This document shows positions 26,995 to 37,148 of a stretch of DNA of 64,000 bases, piece after piece. The notes beneath the pieces are model-generated. The model worked only from the letters and a program-made list of their open reading frames with translations, was not told the DNA's origin and did no database searches. Position numbers and translations under genes: made by a program. Each line of letters starts with the position of its first letter. Within the stretch, counting starts at the first letter, position 1. The DNA is from Rhizobium acidisoli. Lineage in GTDB: Bacteria; Pseudomonadota; Alphaproteobacteria; Rhizobiales; Rhizobiaceae. The stretch lies in contig NZ_CP034998.1 in assembly GCF_002531755.2 (NCBI RefSeq), positions 1,488,001 to 1,552,000 of the forward strand. The letters are read 5' to 3'.

Positions 26995-28212
26995 ATGACG
27001 ATCGATACGCGTGCTTTAGGTTTCGGCAGCAGTGACAGGGCGGTCTTTGCGGCAGACCCCTGGACGAGCCGCGGGCGGCTCTATCGGGAGGACGGCAGTC
27101 CGACGCGCTCCGATTTCCAGCGCGACCGCGACCGCATCGTCCATACCACCGCCTTCCGCCGGCTGAAGCACAAGACCCAGGTCTTCATCGCTCAAGACGG
27201 CGATCACTACCGCACCCGGCTGACGCATACGATCGAGGTGGCGCAGATCGCCCGCGCGCTTGCCCGCGCCCTGAAGCTTGACGAGGATCTGGCCGAGGGC
27301 GTGGCCCTGGTGCACGATTTCGGCCACACGCCGTTCGGTCACACCGGCGAGGACGCGCTGCACGAGGTGCTGCTGCCCTATGGCGGCTTCGACCACAATG
27401 CCCAATCGCTGCGCATCGTGACCAAGCTGGAGCGGCGTTATGCCGAATTCGACGGCATCAACCTGACATGGGAAAGCCTCGAAGGCCTGGTCAAGCACAA
27501 TGGTCCGCTGTTGACGCCGGATGGCGTGGGCACACGCGGCCCGGTTCCACAGCCGATCCTCGATTATTGCGAACTGCACGATCTCGAGCTTGCGACCTAT
27601 GCCAGCCTCGAGGCCCAGGTCGCGGCGATTGCCGACGACATCGCCTACAACACCCACGATATCGACGACGGCCTGCGCTCCGGCTACCTGACTTTCGACA
27701 TGCTGGAGGAAATCCCGTTCCTTGCCGGGCTGATGGCCGAGGTGAGGGCGCGATACCCGCATCTGGAGCCGAGCCGCTTCACCCATGAGATCATGCGGCG
27801 GCAGATCACCCGCATGGTCGAAGACGTGATCGCCGTCGCGCAGGAGCGCCTTTCGCTGCTGCGCCCCGAGAGCGCCGCCGACATCCGCGCTGCCGACCGG
27901 GTCATCGCCACGTTCTCAAGTCGAATGGCCGAAACCGATAGCCAGATCAAGGCGATGCTCTTCAAACGCATCTACCGCAATCCCGATATCATGCGCATCC
28001 GCGCCGGTGCCGCCCAGATCGTCACCGATCTCTTTGCCGCCTACATGGCCAATCCCAAGGAGATGCAAAGCCATTACTGGGTCGATCATATCGCCGGCCT
28101 CGCCGATGCGCCGAAGGCCCGCCACGTCGGCGATTATCTGGCCGGCATGACCGACACCTATGCGATCAGCGCCCACAGGCGATTGTTTGACCACACTCCG
28201 GATTTGCGATAG
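26995..28212 (+). CDS. dgt: dGTP triphosphohydrolase-like HD-domain protein
   Basis: Hydrolyses dGTP or other dNTPs to the nucleoside and triphosphate, helping set dNTP pools. The 405-residue product has the HD phosphohydrolase layout: [25 protein letters not shown] (first His), [15 protein letters not shown] (His-Asp pair) and [15 protein letters not shown]. The length and the NEXXH-free form point to the dGTPase type 2 subfamily. The ATG follows GGTGAAGA. argS begins 64 bases after the stop and may share the transcript; this dgt-argS order is common in alphaproteobacteria. Confidence 0.92.
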   Translation: MTIDTRALGFGSSDRAVFAADPWTSRGRLYREDGSPTRSDFQRDRDRIVHTTAFRRLKHKTQVFIAQDGDHYRTRLTHTIEVAQIARALARALKLDEDLAEGVALVHDFGHTPFGHTGEDALHEVLLPYGGFDHNAQSLRIVTKLERRYAEFDGINLTWESLEGLVKHNGPLLTPDGVGTRGPVPQPILDYCELHDLELATYASLEAQVAAIADDIAYNTHDIDDGLRSGYLTFDMLEEIPFLAGLMAEVRARYPHLEPSRFTHEIMRRQITRMVEDVIAVAQERLSLLRPESAADIRAADRVIATFSSRMAETDSQIKAMLFKRIYRNPDIMRIRAGAAQIVTDLFAAYMANPKEMQSHYWVDHIAGLADAPKARHVGDYLAGMTDTYAISAHRRLFDHTPDLR

Positions 28213-28276
28213 GCAGCGGTCGCCCCGCCAAGGGCCGATTTGGGCCTTTGGCACAGCCTATGCATGGAAGAGTGCG

Positions 28277-30034
28277 ATGAACCTTTTTACCGACTTCGAA
28301 GCCAGGATCAAAACCGCCCTTGAACAGATCGATCTGGTCAGGGAAAAGCGATCTGAGCTCGATTTCGGCCGCATTGCCGTCGAGCCGCCGCGTGACGCGA
28401 GCCACGGCGACGTTGCGACCAATGCCGCGATGGTGCTGGCAAAACCGCTCGGAACCAATCCCCGCGCGCTGGCCGACATCATCATCGCCAAGCTCCGGGA
28501 GGATGCCGACGTTGCCGATGTTTCGGTCGCCGGTCCCGGTTTCATCAATATCCGTCTCTCTGTTGGCTACTGGCAGCGGCTGCTCGCCGCGATGATCGGC
28601 GCCGGCACCGATTACGGCCGCTCGACGCTCGGTGAGGGCCGGAAGGTCAACGTCGAATATGTCTCGGCCAATCCGACCGGGCCGATGCATGTCGGCCATT
28701 GCCGCGGCGCCGTCGTCGGCGACGCGCTCGCCAACCTGCTCGCCTTTGCCGGCTACGGCGTTGAGAAGGAATATTACATCAACGATGCCGGCTCGCAGAT
28801 CGACGTGCTCGCCCGTTCCGTCTTCCTGCGTTATCGCGAAGCGCTCGGCGAAAAGATCGGCGAAATTCCCTCGGGTCTCTATCCGGGCGACTATCTCGTG
28901 CCTGTGGGACAGTCGCTTGCCGCCGACTATGGCGTGCGGTTGCACAACATGCCGGAAGATCAATGGATGCCGATCGTCAAGGACCGCACCATCGATGCGA
29001 TGATGGTGATGATCCGCGAAGACCTGGCGTCGCTGAACGTCCATCACGATATCTTCTTCTCCGAGCGTACCCTGCATGCCAATGGCGCGGCCGCGATCCG
29101 CACGGCGATCAACGACCTGACCTTCAAGGGCTATGTCTACAAGGGCACCTTGCCGCCGCCGAAGGGGCAGCTGCCCGAGGATTGGGAAGACCGTGAACAG
29201 ACGCTGTTCCGCTCGACCGAAGTGGGCGACGATATGGACAGGCCGCTGATCAAGTCGGACGGCTCCTACACCTATTTCGCTGCCGACGTCGCCTATTTCA
29301 AGAACAAGTTCGATCGCGGTTTCGACGAGATGATCTATGTGCTCGGCGCCGACCATGGCGGCTACGTCAAGCGCCTGGAAGCGGTTGCACGTGGTGTTTC
29401 GGATGGTAAGGCGAAGCTGACGGTGCTGCTCTGCCAGCTCGTCAAGCTCTATCGCAATGGCGAGCCGGTGAAGATGTCGAAACGCTCGGGCGATTTCGTC
29501 ACGCTTCGGGACGTCGTCGAGGAAGTCGGCAGTGATTCGGTCCGGTTCATGATGCTTTACCGCAAGAATTCCGAGCCGCTCGACTTCGATTTCGCCAAAG
29601 TGACGGAACAGTCGAAAGATAATCCGGTCTTTTACGTGCAATATGCGCATGCCCGCTGCATGTCGGTCTTCCGGCAGGCGAGGGAGGCTTTCGGCGACCT
29701 CGATGTCTCCCCCGAAGAATTTGCGCAAACCGTTGCAGGCATTGGCGATCCGGCCGAATTGCAGCTCGTTGCCAAGCTCGCCGAATTCCCGCGGATCGTC
29801 GAGGCGGCGGCCCAGTCGCAGGAGCCGCATCGGCTCGCTTTTTACCTCTACGACCTCGCCAGTTCTTTCCACGCCCACTGGAACAAAGGTAAAGATCAGC
29901 CGGAATTACGATTTGTTAATGATAAAAACCGAGAATCAACTATTGCCAGACTTGGGCTGGTGTACGCCGTCGCGTCGGTTTTGAAGTCGGGACTTGCCAT
30001 TACAGGCACTGCCGCACCGGACGAAATGCGATAA
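28277..30034 (+). CDS. argS: Arginyl-tRNA synthetase
   Basis: Class I synthetase that charges tRNA-Arg. The 585-residue product has the ArgRS-specific N-terminal domain, the HIGH-type motif in [15 protein letters not shown] near residue 136, the KMSKR loop near residue 399 ([13 protein letters not shown]) and the DALR-type anticodon-binding domain (residues 460-585) ending in DEMR. The ATG at 28277 matches the family start; the frame upstream runs into dgt. The gene for the SPOR protein begins 61 bases downstream. Confidence 0.97.
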   Translation: MNLFTDFEARIKTALEQIDLVREKRSELDFGRIAVEPPRDASHGDVATNAAMVLAKPLGTNPRALADIIIAKLREDADVADVSVAGPGFINIRLSVGYWQRLLAAMIGAGTDYGRSTLGEGRKVNVEYVSANPTGPMHVGHCRGAVVGDALANLLAFAGYGVEKEYYINDAGSQIDVLARSVFLRYREALGEKIGEIPSGLYPGDYLVPVGQSLAADYGVRLHNMPEDQWMPIVKDRTIDAMMVMIREDLASLNVHHDIFFSERTLHANGAAAIRTAINDLTFKGYVYKGTLPPPKGQLPEDWEDREQTLFRSTEVGDDMDRPLIKSDGSYTYFAADVAYFKNKFDRGFDEMIYVLGADHGGYVKRLEAVARGVSDGKAKLTVLLCQLVKLYRNGEPVKMSKRSGDFVTLRDVVEEVGSDSVRFMMLYRKNSEPLDFDFAKVTEQSKDNPVFYVQYAHARCMSVFRQAREAFGDLDVSPEEFAQTVAGIGDPAELQLVAKLAEFPRIVEAAAQSQEPHRLAFYLYDLASSFHAHWNKGKDQPELRFVNDKNRESTIARLGLVYAVASVLKSGLAITGTAAPDEMR

Positions 30035-30095
30035 CGTCACCATTTACCCACAATGCGCTGGCATTTCAGAGTTGGCGTTTGCGAGTGGGATAGGC

Positions 30096-33000
30096 ATGGC
30101 TGATAAACAACTTGCGTATGATACGCGCGGAAAAGATGACCTGTTTGCCGACGATGATCCGTTGGCCGAACTTGCCCGTATCGTCGGCTTCGAGCCGCGT
30201 GTTGCAGCAAACACGATAACTGAGACTGCGCGGCACGAGCCCGCCCTCGATCTCGAGGACGAGTTGGGGCGCGAGTTCGACCGTTACGATTCGCCGCGTC
30301 CGCTCGCAGAGCTCGACCGGCCCGCCGAGCCGATCTCCGATGACGACACGCCGGAAGATTACATCGAGCCCGTTCTCGATGTGTCTCCCGCCGCCGAGAC
30401 AGCTGATTTGGCCGAGCCGGTCTCCGTCGCCTCCGTTGAGGTTGAGGAAGAAGCTGCGCCGGCCGCAAGCAACTGGGATGCGCCCGCCGACGAGGCGGCC
30501 TGGCCGCAGCAGCTTTCCATCGAGCCCGCTTCCGAGGCGCCGGTGCAATCGGCCTTCGGCGGCGCACGCGACCTGATCGAGGAGCTTGAGCTGTCGATCG
30601 GCTCTGCTCCGGTCTCTTCGCTGCCGCAGCCCGCCAAGGCGCCGCAATGGTCGGCCGCCAGCATCAGGCTGCCGCTTGCCAATTTCCACGCCGCCAAACG
30701 TGATGAAACGGTTGTTCCGCCAGAGCCGGTGGCAGAAGCGCCGGTGGCTGAAGCGGTAGCGCCAGCGGCTGAAGCGCCGTCTGCCGATCTTGCCGCGGCA
30801 GAGTCGCAGCCCGCGATCGAGCCGTCCGCCCCGGTCGCCGAGCAATTGGCGCCGGCCGTCACTGTCGATCCGTCCGAGGAATTCGAATCCGCGTCTCCGT
30901 CGCTTGGCTTCCCCGCCGAGCACGATCGCCATGACGAGGTGATCGCGTCGGAAGAAATTGCCGAGGCCGACGACTTCGTCGAAATCGAAGACGAACTCGA
31001 AGATTTCGGGTCCGACGCCGGTTTCGATCTCATCGCCGCTGCCGTCGAAGGCGAGATCCAGGCCGATGCGGCGCTGACCGAGGTCGTGCCTGAAGTTCCG
31101 CATACTGCCGGCACTTTCGATCTGGACGATCTGCTCGCCGACGTCTCGCGTTATCCGGTGCCGCAACGCCCCAATACGGCGCCCGTTTCGCCGCAGGCCG
31201 CATCGATCGAGGCTGCGCCGGTTGCTGCCGCCGCCCTTGCTGTCGCCCCTATGGCCGCCGCATTTGCCCAGCCTCAGGTGATCGCGCCAGCGCCGCTCGC
31301 CGCAGCCCCCGTTCAGCCTGCTCCGGTCGAGCCGGCGCCGGTCTATGCCGCCGAAGCCGCAAGGCCGGTCGCGCCGCAGCCTGCCGAGGTTATTGCACCC
31401 CAGCCCGCCGCAATGGCCTATTCGCGGGCGCCGCAGCCTGTGCCGGAAGCCGACGACCCCTTCGCCGGCCATGATTTCGAGCTGGATCTTGCCGGCATCG
31501 AGCTGGAACTCGCCGATCTCGATTTCTCCGAGTCCGAGGTGACGCCGGCTGAGCCCGAGCGGCAGCCGGAGCCGGCGGTCCGTGCCGCCCAGCCGGCCGC
31601 TGCCATCTCGCCCCGATCTGCCACCGGTTTTACGCCTGAGCCGCAAAATCCCGCTTTCCAGCAGGCGGCTTCCGCCGCTGCGCGGCCTGCTCCGGCCTTC
31701 GTTGAGCCCCAGGCTCCAACGCCGGCTCCGGCCGTCAACTGGTCTTCTGTCGCCGACTCGACCGAAGACCTGCCGTTTGATCCGGCGATGATCTCCGATC
31801 CGGAGGAACGTCCCGAGACGGTCGAGGACATGCACGTGCCGGCGCTGCCGCCGGTCGAGCAGCCCGCGCCGGTCGCGAAAACACAGGATTTCGATTTCGA
31901 TCTCGACGCGGAGATTGCCAGCTTCTTTGAACCGGCCAAGCCGCGGGAAACGCCGGCCCCGGTTCGCGATACCGCTGCCGCCGCGGCAAAGCCGGTCAAG
32001 CCGACCATCGCCGACGGCCTCGATGATTTCGAACGGGCGCTGGAAGAAGATTTCCGCCGCAGCGTGCGCGAGCCGGTCGAGCGCCGCGAGACCTCTGAGG
32101 TCCGCATCGAATCGGCAAGCCAGGCAGCCGACTTCAGCCGTGCCCGGTCGATGCGCCGGCTGCTGGCCGGAGCCGTCGTGCTCGTGGTCTTCGCCGGTGT
32201 CGCTTATGGTGTCTATTCCTCCGTCTGGAACGGCGAGGGGCTCGGCATCGTCGCATCCGGCGAACCGCGCGTCATCACGGCCGACAAGGAGCCGGTCAAG
32301 GTCGTTCCGGAAAATCCCGGCGGCAAGACCGTGCCGAACCAGGATAAGGCCGTCTACGATCGTGTTGCCGGTTCTGCCGAGGAGCCGAAGCAGAAGGCGC
32401 TGGTTTCTTCCGATGAGGCACCGGTCGATGTCGTCCAGCGGACGCTGACACCGGAATCGCTGCCTGAGGACGACGAGAACGCCAACGCCAGTGATCAGGT
32501 CTCGCCGACCGCAGTCGGTGAGACGGAAGATCCGCGTTTGCTGCCGAACCAGGACAGCGCCGATAACGCTGCCGCCAGCGATGCCGACAAGACGCCATCG
32601 GTTTCACCGCGCAAGGTCCGCACGATGATCGTCAAGCCTGACGGCACGCTGGTCGCCCGCGAGGAACCAGCACCCGTCGACCAGCCGGCTGCCCAGGCGA
32701 CACCTTCTGTGCCGGCGACGCAGTCTGCACAAGCCGCTCAGCCGATGCCGGCCTTGACGGCTCCGTCGGCGCAATCGGCTTCACCCGTGCCGCCGGTCGC
32801 CGGAACGGCCGCAAGCTTCCCGGCGAACGCCGAGGTTGCTTCAGCCGATGCCCGCTCCGCAACGCCTGCCGAAAGCGCGCCGGCAAAGCCGCCGCTTGCT
32901 GCCGATGCGCCGGCCGCAAATCCCGCCCCGGTCAAGACCACGGCGGTCACCGATACCGCTCCGGTTCCGATCGCGCGCCCGGCCGATCAGCCCGTCAACG

Positions 33001-33380
33001 TCGTCGGCACGGTGACCGAAAAGGGCAACGTTCGCGCTCCCGCACAGCAGCCGAAGCCCGCGCAGCAGCCGAAGACGACGGAAGTCGCTGCTGCAGCACC
33101 CGCCGCCGCACAGCCGCAGCAGCAGGCTGCCTCCGCCGGCGGCTACGGCATACAGATCGCCTCGCTGCCATCGCAGGACGAAGCGACCAAATCCTATGCC
33201 AACCTGTCGAAGAAATTCGCCGGTGTGCTTGGTGGCCGCGCTCATGAAATCCGCAGGGCCGATATCGCCGGCAAGGGCACTTTCTACCGTGTCCGTATTC
33301 CGGCCGGTTCCAAGGACGAAGCCGCAGCGCTCTGCGAACAGTATCGCGCGGCGGGCGGAAGCTGCCTGATCTCCAAGTAG
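30096..33380 (+). CDS. SPOR-domain protein with very long disordered region
   Basis: Probable cell-division or envelope protein that binds glycan stripped of stem peptides at the septum. The 1094-residue product is mostly low-complexity Pro/Ala/Glu/Asp sequence on the cytoplasmic side (residues 1-685), then one membrane helix (MRRLLAGAVVLVVFAGVAYG), a second Pro/Ala-rich linker and a C-terminal SPOR domain (YGIQIASLPSQDEATKSYANL to the end, with the Cys pair). The ATG at 30096 follows GAGTGGGATAGG. Its place between argS and nagZ is conserved. The length is far above FtsN-like proteins; the cytoplasmic part has repeated acidic FDLDDLLADV-type and FELDLAGIELELADLDF segments that could be binding sites. 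Confidence 0.88.
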   Translation: MADKQLAYDTRGKDDLFADDDPLAELARIVGFEPRVAANTITETARHEPALDLEDELGREFDRYDSPRPLAELDRPAEPISDDDTPEDYIEPVLDVSPAAETADLAEPVSVASVEVEEEAAPAASNWDAPADEAAWPQQLSIEPASEAPVQSAFGGARDLIEELELSIGSAPVSSLPQPAKAPQWSAASIRLPLANFHAAKRDETVVPPEPVAEAPVAEAVAPAAEAPSADLAAAESQPAIEPSAPVAEQLAPAVTVDPSEEFESASPSLGFPAEHDRHDEVIASEEIAEADDFVEIEDELEDFGSDAGFDLIAAAVEGEIQADAALTEVVPEVPHTAGTFDLDDLLADVSRYPVPQRPNTAPVSPQAASIEAAPVAAAALAVAPMAAAFAQPQVIAPAPLAAAPVQPAPVEPAPVYAAEAARPVAPQPAEVIAPQPAAMAYSRAPQPVPEADDPFAGHDFELDLAGIELELADLDFSESEVTPAEPERQPEPAVRAAQPAAAISPRSATGFTPEPQNPAFQQAASAAARPAPAFVEPQAPTPAPAVNWSSVADSTEDLPFDPAMISDPEERPETVEDMHVPALPPVEQPAPVAKTQDFDFDLDAEIASFFEPAKPRETPAPVRDTAAAAAKPVKPTIADGLDDFERALEEDFRRSVREPVERRETSEVRIESASQAADFSRARSMRRLLAGAVVLVVFAGVAYGVYSSVWNGEGLGIVASGEPRVITADKEPVKVVPENPGGKTVPNQDKAVYDRVAGSAEEPKQKALVSSDEAPVDVVQRTLTPESLPEDDENANASDQVSPTAVGETEDPRLLPNQDSADNAAASDADKTPSVSPRKVRTMIVKPDGTLVAREEPAPVDQPAAQATPSVPATQSAQAAQPMPALTAPSAQSASPVPPVAGTAASFPANAEVASADARSATPAESAPAKPPLAADAPAANPAPVKTTAVTDTAPVPIARPADQPVNVVGTVTEKGNVRAPAQQPKPAQQPKTTEVAAAAPAAAQPQQQAASAGGYGIQIASLPSQDEATKSYANLSKKFAGVLGGRAHEIRRADIAGKGTFYRVRIPAGSKDEAAALCEQYRAAGGSCLISK

Positions 33381-33404
33381 CATCGGTTTTCAACGAAATA
33401 ACAG

Positions 33405-33439
33405 GAGCGGCGGGCCCGATCGGCCCGCCGCTCTTTTTT
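33405..33439 (+). terminator. Terminator after the SPOR gene
   Basis: Arms GAGCGGCGGGCC (33405-33416) and GGCCCGCCGCTC (33422-33433), perfect over twelve bases, five-base loop, then TTTTTT. Confidence 0.93.
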
Positions 33440-33494
33440 GTGCATCGCGCCCGAGCTTGCTCGCATTTGGCCGGGCGCCGTCTATGATTCTGAT

Positions 33495-34508
33495 ATGACC
33501 GAATCAAAAGCGATGATCCTTGGCTGCAGCGGCCTTGCCCTCACATCCGAAGAGAAAGCCTTCTACCGGGGCGAACGGCCCTGGGGCTTCATCCTCTTCG
33601 GGCGCAACATCTCCGAAGCAGGACAGATTGCCGATCTTGTCGCCGAACTGCGCGACAGCGTCGGCTGGCATGCGCCGGTGCTGATTGACCAGGAGGGTGG
33701 CCGCGTTCAGCGCATTCGTCCGCCGGTCTTCGCACGTTATCCCTCCGGCCAGGCGCTTGGCGATCTCTATCGCCGCGATCCGGCGCTTGGGTTGCGCGCT
33801 GCCTGGGCGATGTCGCGGCTGCACGCCTTCGACCTTTCGAGCCTCGGCATCGATGTCGATTGCCTGCCGGTGCTCGACGTGCCGGTCGAGGGCAGCAGCA
33901 GCGTCATCGGCGACCGCGCCTATGGTGACGACCCCCAAACCGTCATCGCCATGGGCCGGGCGGCTGCCGAGGGGCTGAAGGCCGGCGGCCTGTTGCCAGT
34001 GATGAAGCATATGCCCGGGCACGGCCGCGGCTTTGCGGATTCACATCTGGAGCTGCCTGTCGTCACCGTCTCGCGCGATGAGCTGGAGGCCCATGATTTT
34101 CCGCCCTTTATCGCGATGAAGGACGAACTGATGGCGATGACCTGCCACGTCGTCTTTACCGCCATCGACCCCGACAATCCGGCGACGACCTCACGCAAGG
34201 TGATCGACGGCGTCATCCGCGAGCAGATCGGCTTTACCGGTCTGCTGCTTTCCGACGACAGCTCGATGAATGCTCTTTCCGGCACGATCGGCGAACGCGC
34301 GGCGAATATTATTGCAGGCGGGTGCGATATCGTGCTGCATTGCAATGGCCATATGGACGAGATGCTGGATGTCGTGGCAAATGTTCCGCCGCTCGCCGGT
34401 CAATCGCTTGCCCGCGCAAAAGCGGTGGAAGCAGGTTTTGCCGCGCCGGATGCCGCCGATGAGGCGGAATTGCGGGCGGAATTCGAGGCGATGTTTGCGA
34501 TCGTGTGA
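33495..34508 (+). CDS. nagZ: Beta-N-acetylhexosaminidase (NagZ, GH3)
   Basis: Cytoplasmic glycoside hydrolase of family 3 that removes GlcNAc from muropeptides during wall recycling. The 337-residue product carries the GH3 signature LPVMKHMPGHGRGFADSH, with the loop histidine used as acid/base in NagZ, and the nucleophile region LLLSDDSSMNAL. VLIDQEGGRVQRI is also typical. The ATG at 33495 is used; an in-frame ATG 19 codons earlier lies close to the terminator. scpA follows after 15 bases and is likely co-transcribed. Confidence 0.93.
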   Translation: MTESKAMILGCSGLALTSEEKAFYRGERPWGFILFGRNISEAGQIADLVAELRDSVGWHAPVLIDQEGGRVQRIRPPVFARYPSGQALGDLYRRDPALGLRAAWAMSRLHAFDLSSLGIDVDCLPVLDVPVEGSSSVIGDRAYGDDPQTVIAMGRAAAEGLKAGGLLPVMKHMPGHGRGFADSHLELPVVTVSRDELEAHDFPPFIAMKDELMAMTCHVVFTAIDPDNPATTSRKVIDGVIREQIGFTGLLLSDDSSMNALSGTIGERAANIIAGGCDIVLHCNGHMDEMLDVVANVPPLAGQSLARAKAVEAGFAAPDAADEAELRAEFEAMFAIV

Positions 34509-34523
34509 TCGCAGAGGAGCAGG

Positions 34524-35384
34524 GTGGTGATCACGGTCAAGGGCACGGAGCGTCCGCAGGCGGCAACGCCGATGGACAAGTTGTGGCAGGAGAACGGCGC
34601 CGAGCGCGCCAGCCACGAGCCGGCGCTGGTGATCGATGTCGCCGGCTTTGAAGGCCCGCTCGATCTGTTGCTCTATCTTGCCCGCAACCAGAAGGTCGAT
34701 CTGTCGCGCATTTCGGTGCTGGCGCTGGCCGAGCAATATTTGCAGTTCGTCGAAAGCGCCCGGCGCATCCGCATCGAGCTTGCCGCCGATTATCTCGTCA
34801 TGGCGGCCTGGCTTGCCTATCTCAAGTCGCGGCTGCTGATACCCCAGCAGATCAAGGACGACGGTCCTTCGGGCGAGGAGATGGCGGCAACGCTCGCCTT
34901 CCGCCTGAAACGCCTCGAAGCCATGCGCCAGGCCGCCGAAGGCCTCGTCAACCGCAACCGCCTCGGCCGCGACATCTTCGTGCGCGGCGCGCCCGAGCAT
35001 ATTCCCGACCGGCAGCAATCCGCCTATGCGGCAAGCCTCTACGATCTTCTGACCGCCTATGCGGCGCTGCGCCAGCGCAATGCCGTCACCCAGGTGACGA
35101 TCGAGAGGCGCAACGTCTGGTCGCTGACCGATGCGCGTGAATTGCTGACCCAGATGATCGGCGAGGTCGGCGACTGGACGGCGATGGAGCATTATCTGCT
35201 GCGTTATCTCGCAACGCCCGAGGAACGCGTCACGGCGATCGCCAGCGCTTTTGCCGCCTCGCTGGAGCTGGTGCGCGAGGGCAAGCTGGAAATCCGCCAG
35301 GACGGCGCCTTTCAGCCGATATACATGCGCCGCGGACCAAAACACGCCACGCTGCAGGTGGTGGAGCAGGAGCAGCCGGCTTGA
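34524..35384 (+). CDS. scpA: Segregation and condensation protein A
   Basis: Kleisin subunit of the SMC-ScpAB complex that compacts and separates chromosomes. The 286-residue product has the ScpA start (VDVAGFEGPLDLLLYLARNQKVDL), the helical N-domain that binds the SMC neck (LAADYLVMAAWLAYLKSRLL) and the C-terminal winged helix (ERVTAIASAFAASLELVREGKL). The start is GTG, either 34524 or one codon later, after GAGGAGCAGG. scpB overlaps its stop by four bases (TTGA). Confidence 0.93.
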   Translation: MVITVKGTERPQAATPMDKLWQENGAERASHEPALVIDVAGFEGPLDLLLYLARNQKVDLSRISVLALAEQYLQFVESARRIRIELAADYLVMAAWLAYLKSRLLIPQQIKDDGPSGEEMAATLAFRLKRLEAMRQAAEGLVNRNRLGRDIFVRGAPEHIPDRQQSAYAASLYDLLTAYAALRQRNAVTQVTIERRNVWSLTDARELLTQMIGEVGDWTAMEHYLLRYLATPEERVTAIASAFAASLELVREGKLEIRQDGAFQPIYMRRGPKHATLQVVEQEQPA

Positions 35385-36097
35385 TCGATCCGAAGAGCGT
35401 CGAGGATTTCGAAGACGATTTCGAAGGCAGGAGCCGTGACCTGCAGGCCGAGATCGAGGCAGAGCGCATCGCCGAGGCGCTGGTCTTTGCCTCCTCGCAA
35501 CCGGTCTCCGAAGGCTTCCTCGCCGAGCGCCTGCCCGAGAAGACCGATGTCCGCGCCATCATGCTGCGCCTGAAGGCGCACTATGCGCCGCGCGGCGTCA
35601 ACCTCGTGCAGATCGAGGGCGCCTGGGCCTTCCGCACCGCCGCCGATCTCTCCTTCGTCATCCGCCGCGATGACAACGAGGTGAAGAAGCTCTCGCGAGC
35701 CGCATTGGAAGTGCTGGCGATCATTGCCTATCACCAGCCGGTGACGCGCGCCGAGATCGAGGATATCCGCGGCGTCCAGACCTCGCGCGGCACGCTCGAC
35801 GTGCTGATGGAAGCCGGCTGGGTGCGGTTCCGCGGCCGGCGGCGCACGCCGGGCCGGCCGGTGACATTGGGCACCACACGCGATTTCCTCGACCATTTCG
35901 GACTCGAAGAGCTGCGTGACCTGCCCGGTCTCGAAGAATTGAAGGGCGCGGGCTTGCTGTCGGGCCGCATTCCGGCGAATTTCAATATTCCCTCGCCGTT
36001 GATGAACGACGAACTGACCGAGGACGAGGATCCGATCACCCAGATGGATCTCGAGGAATTGGGGTTGCTGGCACCGCGCGGCACCTCCGAAGATTGA
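35381..36097 (+). CDS. scpB: Segregation and condensation protein B
   Basis: Dimeric winged-helix partner of ScpA in the SMC complex. The 238-residue product shows two winged-helix domains: EAERIAEALVFASSQPVSEGFL at the start and LSRAALEVLAIIAYHQPVTRAEIEDIRGV in the middle, then TLGTTRDFLDHFGL. The start is TTG, overlapping the scpA stop, which points to translational coupling. The end is acidic (DEDPITQMDLEE). Confidence 0.93.
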   Translation: MIDPKSVEDFEDDFEGRSRDLQAEIEAERIAEALVFASSQPVSEGFLAERLPEKTDVRAIMLRLKAHYAPRGVNLVQIEGAWAFRTAADLSFVIRRDDNEVKKLSRAALEVLAIIAYHQPVTRAEIEDIRGVQTSRGTLDVLMEAGWVRFRGRRRTPGRPVTLGTTRDFLDHFGLEELRDLPGLEELKGAGLLSGRIPANFNIPSPLMNDELTEDEDPITQMDLEELGLLAPRGTSED

Positions 36098-36278
36098 AGG
36101 ACTTCGTCTTGCTTTCGCCATGCATGGCGAAAACAATGGCGGCCATCACTTTTCGACCGGTCAATGGCTTGTCACAAAGGGCGATACCGTGACATTAAGC
36201 GCAGTTCAAAGGGCTTGATGTTGGAAACGGTGTCGGAAATTCTTACATCAGGGAACATCGAAACAGGGAGTTAGGGTA

Positions 36279-36470
36279 ATGGGTTCTTTTAGCATGTGGC
36301 ACTGGCTGATCGTTCTGGTCATCGTGCTGTTGTTGTTCGGTCGCGGCAAGATCCCGGAACTGATGGGCGATGTCGCCAAGGGCATCAAAAGCTTCAAGAA
36401 GGGCATGACGGACGAGGACGCGCCCGACACGGCCAAGACCGTCGATCACAAGGCCGACGAAACGAAGTAA
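36279..36470 (+). CDS. tatA: Twin-arginine translocase subunit TatA
   Basis: Pore-forming subunit of the Tat system for folded proteins. The 63-residue product has a short membrane helix ([20 protein letters not shown]) with the conserved FGRGKIPEL hinge, an amphipathic helix ([15 protein letters not shown]) and a charged tail. AGGGAG lies before the ATG. tatB and tatC follow. A Tat-dependent client in the window is the TRAP binding protein at 2016. Confidence 0.95.
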
Positions 36471-36521
36471 CCAAGTGCGGGAAAAAGCGCAGCCCCCGCG
36501 CTTCCCGTCCAGGAGCCTTGC

Positions 36522-37148
36522 ATGTTCGATATTGGCTGGACCGAGCTTTTGGTCATCGCGGTCGTCCTGATCGTGGTCGTCGGTCCCAAGGATTTGCCGC
36601 CGATGCTGCGCGCTTTCGGCAAGATGACGCAGCGCGCTCGCAAGGTGGCGGGTGAATTTCGTGCGCAGTTCGACGAAGCGTTGCGCGAGGCCGAGCTTGA
36701 CGATGTCCGCCAGACGCTCAGCGACGCCCAGAAGCTAAACCCGGTCAACAGCCTGCGCGAGGCGATGAACCCGCTTCGCCAGATGGGCAACGAGATCAAG
36801 GCCGACCTGCAGAAGGCGACCGCAGTCCCGGAAAACAAGACCGAGGTGCCGCCGGATGCCGTTTCCGCGCCGACGCCGTCGATGGGCCTGCCGGAAACGC
36901 CGCCGATGGTGCCGGCACCTGCGCCGACGCCGGAACCCGCTGCTGCCGCGGTCGCCACAGCCGACACAGTAGCCGCCAAGCCGAAAACGGTGCGCAAGCC
37001 GCGGGCCAAGGCTGCGGATAAGGCGGCCTTTGCCATCGCCGCGCCCGTGGAAAACGTGCCTGCGGAAAAACCGAAGCGCACGACTGCTGCCAGAAAGCCC
37101 GCAGCGCCGAAGACGCCGGCGCAGATGAAGAAAAAGGACGAGGCATGA
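36522..37148 (+). CDS. tatB: Twin-arginine translocase subunit TatB
   Basis: TatB forms the substrate receptor with TatC. The 208-residue product has the MFDIGWTELLVIAVVLIVVVGPKDLP N-terminal helix (shown in part), the amphipathic helix that follows (residues 22-60) and a long Pro/Ala/Lys-rich tail. The tail is longer than in Escherichia coli and typical for alphaproteobacteria. Its stop overlaps the tatC start (ATGA). Confidence 0.95.
   Translation: MFDIGWTELLVIAVVLIVVVGPKDLPPMLRAFGKMTQRARKVAGEFRAQFDEALREAELDDVRQTLSDAQKLNPVNSLREAMNPLRQMGNEIKADLQKATAVPENKTEVPPDAVSAPTPSMGLPETPPMVPAPAPTPEPAAAAVATADTVAAKPKTVRKPRAKAADKAAFAIAAPVENVPAEKPKRTTAARKPAAPKTPAQMKKKDEA

Noticed and set aside
28166..29878. 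Minus-strand frame of 570 codons
   Set aside because: Antisense to argS; no ribosome site or family resemblance.
30066..31835. Minus-strand frame of 589 codons
   Set aside because: Antisense to the low-complexity region of the SPOR gene; its Arg/Gly-rich product mirrors the Pro/Ala codons of the other strand.
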